This document shows, piece after piece, positions 26,216 to 35,117 of a DNA stretch of 64,000 bases. The position numbers and the translations under genes are program-made. Numbering within the stretch: position 1 is the stretch's first letter; every line of letters starts with the position of its first letter. The notes under the pieces were generated by a model. The model was not told the DNA's origin and did no database searches. It saw only the letters and a list, made by a program, of their open reading frames with translations. Source of the DNA: Pseudomonas azerbaijanoccidentalis (lineage in GTDB: Bacteria > Pseudomonadota > Gammaproteobacteria > Pseudomonadales > Pseudomonadaceae); the NCBI RefSeq assembly GCF_019145495.1, contig NZ_JAHSTU010000005.1, positions 124,001 to 188,000 on the forward strand, in the 5' to 3' direction.

Positions 26216-28246
26216 ATGAATCATGAGATACAGTCGAAGAGTCTCGCCCGCAATCAAGGCGAAGGGCGACCCTTCAAAGTAGCGGGAACCCTTTGCTCAC
26301 TGGTTGCAGCCATTGCGCTGGCCACCCAAGCGGTTGCAGCCGATGCAGAAAAACCAAAACCAGCCTCGGAAGCGACCAAGGCCGCTAACAACGCATTGCT
26401 CCAGGAATTGCCGTTCAACGACAAGACGTCCTTTGAGCTAGCGCATAAAGGCTTCATTGCACCTCTGCCGTCGACGGTGATCAAGGGCGCGTCGGGCAAC
26501 GTGATTTGGGACCCGGCGAAATATTCGTTTATCAAAGAAGGCGAAAAAGCACCGGACACCACCAACCCAAGCCTCTGGCGGCAGTCGCAGTTAATCAATA
26601 TTTCCGGTCTGTTCGAGGTGACCGACGGTATCTATCAGGTTCGCAACTATGACCTGTCGAACATGACCATCGTCGAGGGTAAAGATGGGATCACCATTTT
26701 CGACCCGCTGATTTCCGCCGAAACCGCCAAGGCGGCACTCGATCTCTACTATCAGCATCGGCCGAAAAAGCCCGTTGTGGCGGTGATTTACACCCACAGT
26801 CACGTTGACCACTACGGTGGTGTGCGCGGTGTAATCAATGAAGAAGATGTGAAAGCCGGCAAGGTGAAGGTTTATGCCCCCCTTGGATTCATTGAGCATG
26901 CAGTAGCCGAAAACGTCATGGCTGGTACGGCCATGAGTCGTCGTGCCAGCTACATGTACGGCAACCTGCTGCCTCCCGCTCCGACCGGTCAGTTGGGTGC
27001 CGGCCTGGGCACCACGACCTCGGCGGGCACAGTAACGCTGATCCCACCGACCGATATCATCAAGACCACTGGCGAAACCCATGTCATTGACGGCCTGACC
27101 TACCAGTTCCTGTATGCGCCGGGCAGTGAAGCGCCGGCCGAAATGCTCTATTACATCAAGGAAAAGAAAGCGCTCAACACCGCCGAAGACTCCACCCACA
27201 CCCTGCACAACACCTACTCGTTGCGCGGCGCGAAGATCCGCGAACCGTTGCCTTGGTCAAAATACCTCAACGAGGCGCTCAAGCTGTGGGGCGACGATGT
27301 CCAGGTGATGTATGCCATGCACCACTGGCCAGTCTGGGGCAACAAGGAGGTGCGCGAACAACTGTCCTCCCAGCGCGACATGTACCGCTACATCAACGAT
27401 GAAACCCTGCGGATGATCAACAAGGGTTACACCATGGTCGAGATCGCCGAGCAGTTCAAACTGCCCAAGGAAATCGCCAACAAATTCTCCAACCGTGGCT
27501 ATTACGGTTCGGTGAACCACAACGTCAAGGCCACCTACGTGTTGTACCTGGGCTGGTTTACCGGTAACCCGGCGCAGTTGAACGAGCTGCCACCCGAGGA
27601 AGGCGGCAAGCATTATGTGGAGATGATGGGGGGCGAAGAGGCTGTCCTGAAGAAAGCCAAGGAGTACTTCGACAAGGGCGAGTTCCGCTGGGTCGCCGAA
27701 GTAGTCAACCACGTGGTATTCGCCAACCCGAGCAACCAGGCGGCGAAAAACCTGCAGGCGGATGCCTTGGAGCAACTGGGTTACCAGGCCGAGAGCGGGC
27801 CATGGCGCAACTTCTATCTCACCGGCGCCAAGGAACTGCGCGAAGGCGTGATGAAGCTGCCGACACCCGACACTGCCAGCCCGGATACGGTGCGGGCCAT
27901 GGATCTGGACTTGTTCTTTGACTTCCTGGCCATGCGTTTGAACGGGCCAAAAGCCGAGGGTAAACGTCTATCGCTCAACTTCGATTTCACCGACCTCAAG
28001 CAGAAGTACTCGGTAGAGATGGAGAATGGCGTGCTCAACCACACCGAAGGGGTTGAAGCAAAAGATGCCGATGCGAAGGTGACACTGACCCGCGACACGC
28101 TGAACAAGATCGTGTTGAAAGAGACGTCATTGAAAGATGCGCTGGCCTCGGGCGATATCAAGATCGACGGCGCGCAAGGCAAACTCGAGGAACTGGTGTC
28201 CTACATGGACAACTTCGATTTCTGGTTCAACATCGTGACGCCATAA
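26216..28246 (+). CDS. Secreted alkyl sulfatase, SdsA-like (second paralogue)
   Basis: Class III alkylsulfatase of 676 aa. An N-terminal export signal with a long n-region ends AVAA near residue 42. The zinc motif is THSHVDHYGG, with DSTHTLHN and MHHWPVWG further on, then alpha-helical and SCP2-like C-terminal domains (VMKLPTPDTASPDTVRAM, LKDALASGDIKIDG). It shares the whole domain order with the enzyme at 10239 but is clearly diverged. It is monocistronic with its own AT-rich promoter and a terminator hairpin at 28263. Two alkylsulfatases with different motifs (HPH versus HSH) suggest different chain-length or primary/secondary preference, which is inference. Confidence 0.92.
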   Translation: MNHEIQSKSLARNQGEGRPFKVAGTLCSLVAAIALATQAVAADAEKPKPASEATKAANNALLQELPFNDKTSFELAHKGFIAPLPSTVIKGASGNVIWDPAKYSFIKEGEKAPDTTNPSLWRQSQLINISGLFEVTDGIYQVRNYDLSNMTIVEGKDGITIFDPLISAETAKAALDLYYQHRPKKPVVAVIYTHSHVDHYGGVRGVINEEDVKAGKVKVYAPLGFIEHAVAENVMAGTAMSRRASYMYGNLLPPAPTGQLGAGLGTTTSAGTVTLIPPTDIIKTTGETHVIDGLTYQFLYAPGSEAPAEMLYYIKEKKALNTAEDSTHTLHNTYSLRGAKIREPLPWSKYLNEALKLWGDDVQVMYAMHHWPVWGNKEVREQLSSQRDMYRYINDETLRMINKGYTMVEIAEQFKLPKEIANKFSNRGYYGSVNHNVKATYVLYLGWFTGNPAQLNELPPEEGGKHYVEMMGGEEAVLKKAKEYFDKGEFRWVAEVVNHVVFANPSNQAAKNLQADALEQLGYQAESGPWRNFYLTGAKELREGVMKLPTPDTASPDTVRAMDLDLFFDFLAMRLNGPKAEGKRLSLNFDFTDLKQKYSVEMENGVLNHTEGVEAKDADAKVTLTRDTLNKIVLKETSLKDALASGDIKIDGAQGKLEELVSYMDNFDFWFNIVTP

Positions 28247-28262
28247 CGCGTCAATTTCAGCA

Positions 28263-28290
28263 GACGGCAACGTCAGAAGGCGTTGCCGTC
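28263..28290 (+). terminator. Terminator after the second alkylsulfatase
   Basis: GACGGCAACG, 8-nt loop, CGTTGCCGTC: a perfect 10-bp stem followed by ATTCTTG, 17 nt after the stop codon. Confidence 0.7.
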
Positions 28291-28343
28291 ATTCTTGATG
28301 CCGTCGAAGGTGTTTCGCTTCAAGCAATCACTCTGGAGCTTTT

Positions 28344-29009
28344 ATGCAGATCAAACCGCTCGCAGCATGTGTATTGACCCTGGCACTCGCCGCTTGTGCC
28401 AGCCCTTATGTTGATCCTGACCACTACTCGGGGTTTCTCAAAGATTACAGCGCTCTCAAAGAGGAAAAGTCTCCGTCGGGCGAACCCGTCATGCGCTGGA
28501 TCGACCAGGATGTGGACGCGAACCGCTACACCAGCGTTTTTGTCGAACATAGTCAGCTGTATCCACCACCACAACCAACCGAGAAAATCCCGCAAAGTGC
28601 CCTTAATGGCATTACGCAATTCTACGATGAAGCCTTGAAAAATGCCTTTGCCAGAGAGCTTCCCTTGGCTACCGGGCCTGGCCCGGGTGTGCTGGTCGTG
28701 CGTCCCGCCATTACGGCCGTCAGTGCCAAAACCAAAGGACTGCAACCCTACGAGATCATTCCGATTGCCTTGGTCGCCGCCGGAGTCAGTGCGGCGACCG
28801 GCATTCGCGACCAGGACACCACTCTCGCCACCGAAGCGGCATTTATCGATGGTGGTGACAATAAGGTAGTGGCCCAAGTGGTTCGCAAGGGCTCAGGGGC
28901 TGAACTGGCAAACTCCTCAGAAGTCGTGCAAGCCAAAGACTTCAGGGGAGTGCTCGATATCTGGGCGCAAGACATCGTCAAATCGTACAAAGAGCTTAAA
29001 ACCAAGTAG
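28344..29009 (+). CDS. DUF3313-like lipoprotein
   Basis: Lipoprotein of 221 aa. The signal peptide ends in the lipobox LAAC with the lipidated Cys at residue 18. The mature part carries the DUF3313-type pattern (YSGFLKDYSALKE near 28-40, then PGVLVVRPAITAVSAKTKGL) with a small glycine/alanine-rich stretch at about 142-152. It is likely anchored in the outer membrane. Function unknown. AGGAG-like GGAG lies upstream of the ATG. No neighbour suggests a role. Confidence 0.82.
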   Translation: MQIKPLAACVLTLALAACASPYVDPDHYSGFLKDYSALKEEKSPSGEPVMRWIDQDVDANRYTSVFVEHSQLYPPPQPTEKIPQSALNGITQFYDEALKNAFARELPLATGPGPGVLVVRPAITAVSAKTKGLQPYEIIPIALVAAGVSAATGIRDQDTTLATEAAFIDGGDNKVVAQVVRKGSGAELANSSEVVQAKDFRGVLDIWAQDIVKSYKELKTK

Positions 29010-29195
29010 TACCCTGAACATCCAACAGGATTGCCTTACGTAAGCTCACTGCGAGGCATGACACAGTCACGCTGAAACAAGCGCAGTCCTGTTGGTCGAT
29101 TCCCCGTGGACTACCAGGCGTTTGACCTTTCCTTCGTGCCAGAGGGTCTCGTATCAGGAAGCGAAACTTTCCGCCGTACTGCTCAGGGGATCAAT

Positions 29196-29708
29196 ATGAA
29201 AGCTGTCCTGCACACGATAAAAGAAGAAGCCCTCAAGGCAATTCCGCCCACCCTTTTCTTTTTTATCATCCTGCACATAGTGGCCTTCATTCGTGCGCTG
29301 ATGATCAAGGGCACAGGTATTTCGATGCCGGTGTCCGCATCGGTGCTGATAGCCTCCCTGGTGCTCGGCAAATCTGTATTGGTTGCGGACATGTTGCCCT
29401 TCATCAACCGATTTCCAGAAAAGCCTTTGATCTGGAACGTCACCTGGAAAACGCTCATGTATGCCTTGGTCGCGCTAGTCGTTCATTACCTGGAACGGCT
29501 GTACGAATACTGGAAGGAAGCACACAGCTTTCTGGATGCGAACACCCAGCTATGGACCTCCATGAACTGGCCGCAATTCTGGGCAGTGCAGATTTTGCTC
29601 ATTACGTTGATTTTCATGTATTGCGTCATTTCGGAACTGTCACGCGCCATAGGAGCTGAGCGATTGAAAAAGATGTTCCTCGGTCCGCTTCCACCCTCTA
29701 CACACTGA
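29196..29708 (+). CDS. Small integral membrane protein of unknown function
   Basis: Protein of 170 aa beginning MKAVLHTIKEEALKAIPPTL. Hydrophobic segments lie at about residues 19-36, 46-62, 80-100 and 130-150, so it probably spans the membrane four times. The ATG at 29196 was preferred to a GTG at 29106 because AGGGGA lies about 7 nt before it and the upstream part does not look like a membrane protein start. I do not recognise a characterised family, though small proteins of this kind are widespread in Proteobacteria. Confidence 0.72.
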   Translation: MKAVLHTIKEEALKAIPPTLFFFIILHIVAFIRALMIKGTGISMPVSASVLIASLVLGKSVLVADMLPFINRFPEKPLIWNVTWKTLMYALVALVVHYLERLYEYWKEAHSFLDANTQLWTSMNWPQFWAVQILLITLIFMYCVISELSRAIGAERLKKMFLGPLPPSTH

Positions 29709-29748
29709 GGCCCGAAAAGAGCCGCGACCGTCCGCTTTGGGTTGAGTG

Positions 29749-29790
29749 CTGCCTCTCACGAAGGGTTGCAATCGGCCATTAGCAGCCATT
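29749..29790 (+). repeat. Degenerate intergenic repeat, copy 2
   Basis: A 42-nt element related to 26005-26046. The 3' 18 nt agree except for two positions and the left half is more diverged. Confidence 0.5.
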
Positions 29791-29799
29791 TGTGACCGG

Positions 29800-29900
29800 C
29801 AGCGCTTTCATCAAACCTTTGGCACCGATGATTTCATGACCCTTTTCAAGTTGTAGCCGAGCACGGCCCGCGTACGCCGTAAATGCTCATGCGACTGCCT
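29800..29900 (-). pseudogene. Remnant of an insertion-sequence transposase C-terminus
   Basis: On the minus strand the segment 29832-29858 reads GYNLKRVMK, the conserved tail of IS5/IS1182-type transposases (usual form LAYNLKRVxxILG). A one-base frameshift leads on to IIGAKGLMKAL. Upstream, out of frame, MSIYGVRG resembles the preceding part of such transposases. The fragment is short, frameshifted and without ends, so it is a relic, marking an old insertion between the membrane protein and porin genes. Confidence 0.55.
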
Positions 29901-29959
29901 CTCTTGTTGTATTTCATACCCATACTTCGCACATCGAAATTTGAGCGACGCGTTAGCAA

Positions 29960-31294
29960 TCAAAACAATTCGAAGGGCAGTGTCGTGACCAGCCGCATCT
30001 CGTCGTAGCTACCATCGACCTGACCTCCGGATGCGCGATGGTGATACCAAGTAGTACGCAAGCTACTGCCCTTCAAGACCCCTGATTGCAATACGTACCC
30101 GGCACTCAGTCCGCTCTCCCAATGGCGGGCGTCATCGAGCCCGCGCACCGCGTAACCGCGGTGCGCGCCATTGCGGTCACTGTCGTAGTGAGTGCCGTCG
30201 ATATCCCACCCCCGTGCGTACCAGGCCGCGACCGTTAGCCCCGGCACGCCATACCTCGCCATGTTGAACGCGTACTTAACCATCGCCGCCTTTTCGTTGG
30301 GGCCGTTAAAATCGGAATAGAACTGCACTGGGTTGTAACTGCCCACCGTCTCTTGCGGGTAATCATAGAACTCGTTGCCGAACACCTGCTGGTAGCCCAC
30401 GCTGAGTTGGTGCGGCCCATGGCTGAAGGTCTCGGCCAGGCTCGCGCTGCTGTTCTCAAGGTAACCGAGCTGCCGGGTGCCTTCATCACGAGTCCGGTAG
30501 AGGGCAATGCGGGTGCCCACGCCCCAGCTACCCAAGCTGCCGCTGTGGGCGAGCCCGGCGTACCAGCGATCCCAGACATCTTCGAAGCGGTTGAAATACA
30601 GGCTCGCGGTCATGCCGTGCCAAGGCAGGCTGTCCACACCGGCCAGGGCCATGCCGCCACCTGAATAGTCGCGATTGCCGTAGGTGCTGACGAAGCGCTG
30701 GGCATCGCTGCTTGTGCGCCCTACCACGCGCTCGAACCAGGCGGCCTGGATTGTCATGCCGGGCAGATCTGTGGTCACTAATTGGGCGCCATCAAACGTG
30801 GGCGGCAACGCACGGTTGTCCTTTGGCCTGAGCACCGGGGTATCAATGCTGAAGCGTCCGGCCTTGATCTGCGTCCCCGCTGCGCGCAGGCGCAAGTCGG
30901 CAACCCCCACATCGCTCCAGTCATCCACGGGCTCGCCATTGTTGCGCACCAGTACCCGGTCCCCGCCACCCGCCACCTGTGCCTTTCCGCGCTCCAGCAC
31001 CGCGGCACCATAGAGCGAAACATCAACGCCCAAGCCGACAGCCCCTTGGGTCCACCCGCTACGCAGGTCCAGCATTGTCCCCTGCACCCAGCTTTTTCGC
31101 TGATCGACAGGATGCTTGGTATCGCCTTTGATCACACTAAACGTGCTATCTCTGCGCGCCCACTGCTGCGCGTAAAAATTGCGGAGCTTCAGCGTCAAAC
31201 GCGAATCTTCGATAAACCCCGACTCACCTGCCACCACGGTCTGAATGCCAGACACGAACAAAACCAGGGATGAAACCAGCCCACGCCTTTTCAT
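29960..31294 (-). CDS. OprD-family outer-membrane porin
   Basis: Substrate-specific porin of 444 aa. A signal peptide (about residues 1-23, ending VVAG) precedes the OprD signature GFIEDSRLTLKLRNFYAQQW. The body is beta-strand-rich with YDEMRLVTTLPFELF at the C-terminus, ending in the Phe needed for barrel insertion. The ATG at 31294 (MKRRG) is preferred to a TTG 51 nt upstream because it starts the signal peptide. It is divergent from a LysR gene and probably supplies the substrate of the amidohydrolase and MFS genes beyond it. Confidence 0.88.
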   Translation of the reverse strand: MKRRGLVSSLVLFVSGIQTVVAGESGFIEDSRLTLKLRNFYAQQWARRDSTFSVIKGDTKHPVDQRKSWVQGTMLDLRSGWTQGAVGLGVDVSLYGAAVLERGKAQVAGGGDRVLVRNNGEPVDDWSDVGVADLRLRAAGTQIKAGRFSIDTPVLRPKDNRALPPTFDGAQLVTTDLPGMTIQAAWFERVVGRTSSDAQRFVSTYGNRDYSGGGMALAGVDSLPWHGMTASLYFNRFEDVWDRWYAGLAHSGSLGSWGVGTRIALYRTRDEGTRQLGYLENSSASLAETFSHGPHQLSVGYQQVFGNEFYDYPQETVGSYNPVQFYSDFNGPNEKAAMVKYAFNMARYGVPGLTVAAWYARGWDIDGTHYDSDRNGAHRGYAVRGLDDARHWESGLSAGYVLQSGVLKGSSLRTTWYHHRASGGQVDGSYDEMRLVTTLPFELF

Positions 31295-31414
31295 ACATGC
31301 TCCTGCTGCACATACCGGAAATTGAAACTTCGGGGCAGAGCACAAGGTGTGCCTGTCAAGTACAGCTGGACGTCGTCGGACGTATTTTTGTTGTTATGAC
31401 TGCGCAGTACACGG

Positions 31415-31439
31415 GTGGTGTGTTCTCTGAACACACCAC
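31415..31439. promoter_or_regulatory. 25-nt perfect palindrome in the porin/LysR intergenic region
   Basis: GTGGTGTGTTC, TCT, GAACACACCAC: 11-bp arms with a 3-nt centre, 120 bp upstream of the porin start. The short centre makes a dimeric repressor operator (for example of a GntR-, TetR- or LacI-type protein) more likely than an RNA hairpin. No such regulator is encoded nearby. Confidence 0.6.
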
Positions 31440-31485
31440 GCTGCAGGATTGAAATATAAAGACTGAGCTGACCGCGCCAACCTTC

Positions 31486-31564
31486 TTATCGCCATCGCGA
31501 TAACCTGTCGTTATCTCAGGAATCGACAGGTTTCTTTCGATAACCGCTGGCTATCTGGATAACC
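31486..31564. promoter_or_regulatory. Array of LysR boxes upstream of the LysR gene
   Basis: Site a (31499-31515) is GATAAC-CTGTC-GTTATC, a perfect repeat. Site b (31539-31555) is GATAACC-GCT-GGCTATC; its T and A stand 11 nt apart as in LysR boxes. The centres are 40 bp apart, close to four helical turns. A half site GATAACC lies at 31558 and a third repeat (TTATCGC-CATC-GCGATAA) overlaps the left edge. The same box recurs at 32534-32550. The 347-nt region 31295-31641 has no credible gene. Confidence 0.7.
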
Positions 31565-31641
31565 TTTTGTCATTGCGACGTCACCGTACTGCAACGTAAT
31601 GTAGCGTTTCGCCTTAACTGCAGCCGGCAGGGAGCCATTTA

Positions 31642-32538
31642 ATGAAGTTTCATCAGTTGCGTGCACTGGTTGCCGTTGCAGAGTCCGGCAGCATTCATGA
31701 AGCGGCGAAGGTGCTGCACATTTCCCAGCCCGCCCTGTCCAAGAGCGTCAAGGAACTGGAGGCCGATCTCGGCGTGCCGTTGCTGGTCCGCTCCAACCGC
31801 GGCATCACCATCACCGTCTACGGTGAGCGTCTACTGGGCCGGGCGCGGCTGATCCTCGGCGAAACCCGTCGCGCCCGTGACGACTTGGAATCGCTGCGTG
31901 GTTCACTCAATGGTCGGGTGGCCATCGGCGTCTCGCCGGTCACGCCAAGCAAAGCCTTCGTCCAGTGCATTCATCGATACCGGCGTCGGCACCCAGCGAT
32001 CCAGTTGCAGATCAGCGAACTGCGCCCTGCCCATTTGCTGGCGGGCATGCGCGAGGGCACGCTCGACCTGGTGTTAACCAGCCAACCACCGCATCGCTCG
32101 ATGGAAGGTTTCGAATGGCGCAAGCTCTATGATCAGGGGACCGTGCTGGCGGTTCGCCAAGGTCACCATCTGGCTGGGGCCAGGCGCCTCGAAGCACTCA
32201 TGGACGAGGAGTGGCTGGTGCCAGACTCGCTTGACATTTCGCTGGCCGGGGCGATGTTCCGCAACAATGGGCTGCCGATGCCGCTGCGGGTCATCGAGTG
32301 CTCCTCGCTGATGCTCTATGCCGAAATGGCCATGACCCTCGGGGCCGTGAGTTTCTGGTCACAGCGCACGTTCGAAGTATCAATGCAGGCGCGAAACATG
32401 CAGGCACTCGAGCTTGTCGACCCCATCCCCAGCACCGATATTTCCCTGGTGTACCGGCCAAGCGCGCTGATGACGCCGCCCGCCCAAATCCTGGTCGACG
32501 ACCTGCTCGACGCCTACCGCACCGCAACCGTTCGATAA
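31642..32538 (+). CDS. LysR-family transcriptional regulator
   Basis: Regulator of 298 aa. MKFHQLRALVAVAESGSIHEAA and the helix-turn-helix HISQPALSKSVKELEADLG place it near the PcaQ/GbpR/TsaR branch, whose members control uptake and breakdown of aromatic acids. A GGGAG site precedes the ATG. Its own promoter region carries two GATAACC-type boxes and the promoter of the downstream amidohydrolase carries a third, so it probably regulates itself, the hydrolase/MFS pair and perhaps the divergent porin. The inducer is probably the transported conjugate or its hydrolysis product. Confidence 0.88.
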   Translation: MKFHQLRALVAVAESGSIHEAAKVLHISQPALSKSVKELEADLGVPLLVRSNRGITITVYGERLLGRARLILGETRRARDDLESLRGSLNGRVAIGVSPVTPSKAFVQCIHRYRRRHPAIQLQISELRPAHLLAGMREGTLDLVLTSQPPHRSMEGFEWRKLYDQGTVLAVRQGHHLAGARRLEALMDEEWLVPDSLDISLAGAMFRNNGLPMPLRVIECSSLMLYAEMAMTLGAVSFWSQRTFEVSMQARNMQALELVDPIPSTDISLVYRPSALMTPPAQILVDDLLDAYRTATVR

Positions 32539-32550
32539 CCAACGGCTATC
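32534..32550. promoter_or_regulatory. LysR box before the amidohydrolase operon
   Basis: GATAACC-AAC-GGCTATC, identical to site b (31539-31555) outside the 3-nt centre. It overlaps the LysR stop codon and lies about 81 bp before the amidohydrolase start, a usual distance for LysR activation. Confidence 0.65.
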
Positions 32551-32630
32551 AGCATCACCAGAGGCAATTATCCAGAGCTAAATTGGCTTGGCATTCTCGG
32601 CGGAACGTCAACCGATACCTGGAAGTTGCA

Positions 32631-33815
32631 ATGCAAACAACAGCAAAATTAGTCCCGGAGATTATCGAATTGCAGCCGGAGTTCGCTGCCCTGCGCCGTG
32701 AACTGCATCAACACCCGGAACTGGGTTTCGAAGAGCAGCGCACAAGTGAACAGGTGGCACGATTGCTGACGCTTTGGGGGTACGATGTTTGTCGTGGGCT
32801 GGGCGGTACCGGTGTGGTGGGTACACTGCGCAAGGGCACTTCGCCACGCAGTATTGGCATCCGCGCCGACATGGATGCTTTGCCGATCCACGAGGCCAGC
32901 GGCCTGCCCCACGCCAGCACCGTTGAGGGGAAAATGCATGCCTGCGGCCACGATGGCCACACCGCCACCTTGCTGTGCGCCGCCAAGTACCTGGCCGCAA
33001 CCCGCCGTTTCGACGGTACCCTCAACCTGATTTTCCAGCCGGCCGAAGAACTGCTCGGCGGCGCACGCGCCATGCTGGAGGACGGCTTGTTGGAGCGTTT
33101 TCCGTGCGACAGCCTGTTCGCGCTGCACACCGCTCCGGGCCTGCCACTGGGCAATCTGCTGATCAGCGAGGGCCCGCTGACGGCATCTTCGGACCGGGTG
33201 ACCATCACTCTACAAGGCAAGGGCGGCCACGGCGCGATGCCGCACAAGACCTGTGACCCGGTGGTTGCGGCCGCCGCGCTGGTGCTTTCGCTGCAGACCA
33301 TCGTGTCGCGCAATGTCCCCGCCAGCGACGTCGCGGTGGTGACGGTTGGCGCTCTGCAAGCAGGCAGCGCCGCCAATGTCATCCCGGATGAAGCGCAACT
33401 ACGCCTGAGCGTGCGTGCCAGCAACGCGGTCATCCGTGACTTGCTCGAAAAGCGTATCCGCCAGCTCACTGAGGGTATTGCAGCCGCTCACGGTGTGCGG
33501 GCAGAGATCCACTACGAGCGCCTGGTGCCGGTGCTGGTCAACGAAGTCGAGGCCACCCGCCGCATCGCCGCCGTAGCCGCCGATCTGATCGGCCATGAAC
33601 GCATCCTCACCCGCGTGCCGGGCGGCTTCCTCGGCAGCGAGGATTTCGCCTGGATGCTCGAAGCCCGCCCAGGTTGCTATGTCGCATTGGGCAACGGTAA
33701 CCAGGGAGTCCATGGCTGTTCCGTGCATAACCCCGGTTTCGACTTCAATGATCAGGCCATCGCCTATGGCGCCAGCCTATGGGCTCGGCTGGTGGAATCC
33801 GTCCTCGCCCGATAA
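32631..33815 (+). CDS. M20 family amidohydrolase (hippurate/N-acyl-amino-acid hydrolase type)
   Basis: Metal-dependent amidohydrolase of 394 aa. The metal-binding motif HACGHDGHT and the catalytic region QPAEELLGGARAMLEDG are present, with a lid/dimerisation domain near residues 185-300 and the C-terminal GGFLGSEDFAWML. The ATG at 32631 was chosen because MQTTAKLVPEIIELQPEFAALRRELHQHPE is the family N-terminus; the frame is open far upstream across the LysR gene. It is cotranscribed with the MFS gene 27 nt downstream. The likely job is to split an imported N-acyl amino acid conjugate (hippurate- or auxin-conjugate-like) into acid and amino acid. Confidence 0.9.
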   Translation: MQTTAKLVPEIIELQPEFAALRRELHQHPELGFEEQRTSEQVARLLTLWGYDVCRGLGGTGVVGTLRKGTSPRSIGIRADMDALPIHEASGLPHASTVEGKMHACGHDGHTATLLCAAKYLAATRRFDGTLNLIFQPAEELLGGARAMLEDGLLERFPCDSLFALHTAPGLPLGNLLISEGPLTASSDRVTITLQGKGGHGAMPHKTCDPVVAAAALVLSLQTIVSRNVPASDVAVVTVGALQAGSAANVIPDEAQLRLSVRASNAVIRDLLEKRIRQLTEGIAAAHGVRAEIHYERLVPVLVNEVEATRRIAAVAADLIGHERILTRVPGGFLGSEDFAWMLEARPGCYVALGNGNQGVHGCSVHNPGFDFNDQAIAYGASLWARLVESVLAR

Positions 33816-33842
33816 CTCACCAGACAAATAAGGACAACAGCC

Positions 33843-35117
33843 ATGGCCAATGCTCGCCGCAACATCGTGCTGCTGCTGCTCATGTTCGTAATCATGCTCA
33901 GCATCATGGACAAAACCATCTTTGCTTTCGCCGGCCCGCAGATCATCGATGAACTTCATCTGAGCCCCTCGACCTTCGGCTTGATCGGCAGCGCTTTCTA
34001 TTGTTTGTATTCGATCAGCGGCGTGCTGGTCGGCTTTCTCGCCAACCGCGTGCCCAGCCGCTGGATCCTGCTGGGCATGGCGCTGGTCTGGATGGCCTCG
34101 CAAGCCGTCACTGGCCTGAGCCAGACACTGGTTGGCCTGATCCTCGGTCGCCTGTTGCTGGGCGCCGGCACCGGTCCCGCGACAGCCATTACCCAACATG
34201 CCTGCTTCAAGTGGTTCGATGCCCGCAACCGGGTGGTGCCATCCACGTTGGTTCAAGTGTCGATAATGCTCGGTGCCTTGCTCGGCGGCATCAGCCTGCC
34301 ACTGGCCGTGGACCACATCGGCTGGCGCGGCGCCTACCTTGCCTTGGGGGCGGCGAGCGTTGTGTGGATGATCGCCTGGTTGCTGTTCGGCGCCGAAGGG
34401 CAACAAGGCATGTCCGCACCGACGCAGCGTCCGGAGGAGACGCGCTACCGCAAACTGTTGCTGGACCGCACCTATGTGTGGGTTACCGTGGTCGGGTTTC
34501 TCGGCTACCTGCCCAATGCACTGGCCTATAGCTGGATTCCTGTCTACATGCAGAAAGGTCACGGCCTGACACCGCTACAAAACGGCTACCTTGCGCTCGG
34601 GGCCACCACCTTCGTGCTGCTGGTGAACGTGGCGGCATCTGTCCTGGCACGCTGGGCCGGCCGTCGCGGTGCCTCGCTGCAAACCACCATGATCCGAGTG
34701 CCGATGATTGCCGCGCTACTGGCCGGTGGCGCTTACCTGTTGCTGGCCTTGGAGCACGGTGATCGTACCCTCACCATCGCGATCTACTGTGTGGGTTGCG
34801 CTTTGGTCAACGTGGTGCCGACCTTCACCAACGCCGTGGTCGGGCACATTGCGCCACCGCAGAAGCGAGGTGCGATGCTGGCCATCCATATCGGCCTGGT
34901 CACCAGCGCAGGCATTCTGGCGCCCTGGATCGTCGGGCAGTTGATCGCCGCTCAGGGCGGCGATATAGCGCGGGGCTTCGAAACAGCCATCGCCGCCTTC
35001 GGCGTTGCCATCATGATCGCTGCCTGCCTTGCCCTGCGCTTCGTCCGCCTTGATCCGAAAGCTGCTGCTCCAGCGCCGTCGGCCGCGCACAATGGTGCGG
35101 AAACCGTGACGAGCTGA
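33843..35117 (+). CDS. MFS transporter (organic anion importer)
   Basis: Twelve-helix major facilitator of 424 aa. The early motif LSIMDKTIFAFAGPQI and the first-half loop LGRLLLGAGTGPATAITQHACFKWF match the ACS/aromatic acid importers. It follows the M20 amidohydrolase by 27 nt, so it probably imports the conjugate that the hydrolase splits. It ends 55 nt before a hairpin. The conserved LysR box upstream of the pair suggests induction by substrate. Confidence 0.88.
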   Translation: MANARRNIVLLLLMFVIMLSIMDKTIFAFAGPQIIDELHLSPSTFGLIGSAFYCLYSISGVLVGFLANRVPSRWILLGMALVWMASQAVTGLSQTLVGLILGRLLLGAGTGPATAITQHACFKWFDARNRVVPSTLVQVSIMLGALLGGISLPLAVDHIGWRGAYLALGAASVVWMIAWLLFGAEGQQGMSAPTQRPEETRYRKLLLDRTYVWVTVVGFLGYLPNALAYSWIPVYMQKGHGLTPLQNGYLALGATTFVLLVNVAASVLARWAGRRGASLQTTMIRVPMIAALLAGGAYLLLALEHGDRTLTIAIYCVGCALVNVVPTFTNAVVGHIAPPQKRGAMLAIHIGLVTSAGILAPWIVGQLIAAQGGDIARGFETAIAAFGVAIMIAACLALRFVRLDPKAAAPAPSAAHNGAETVTS

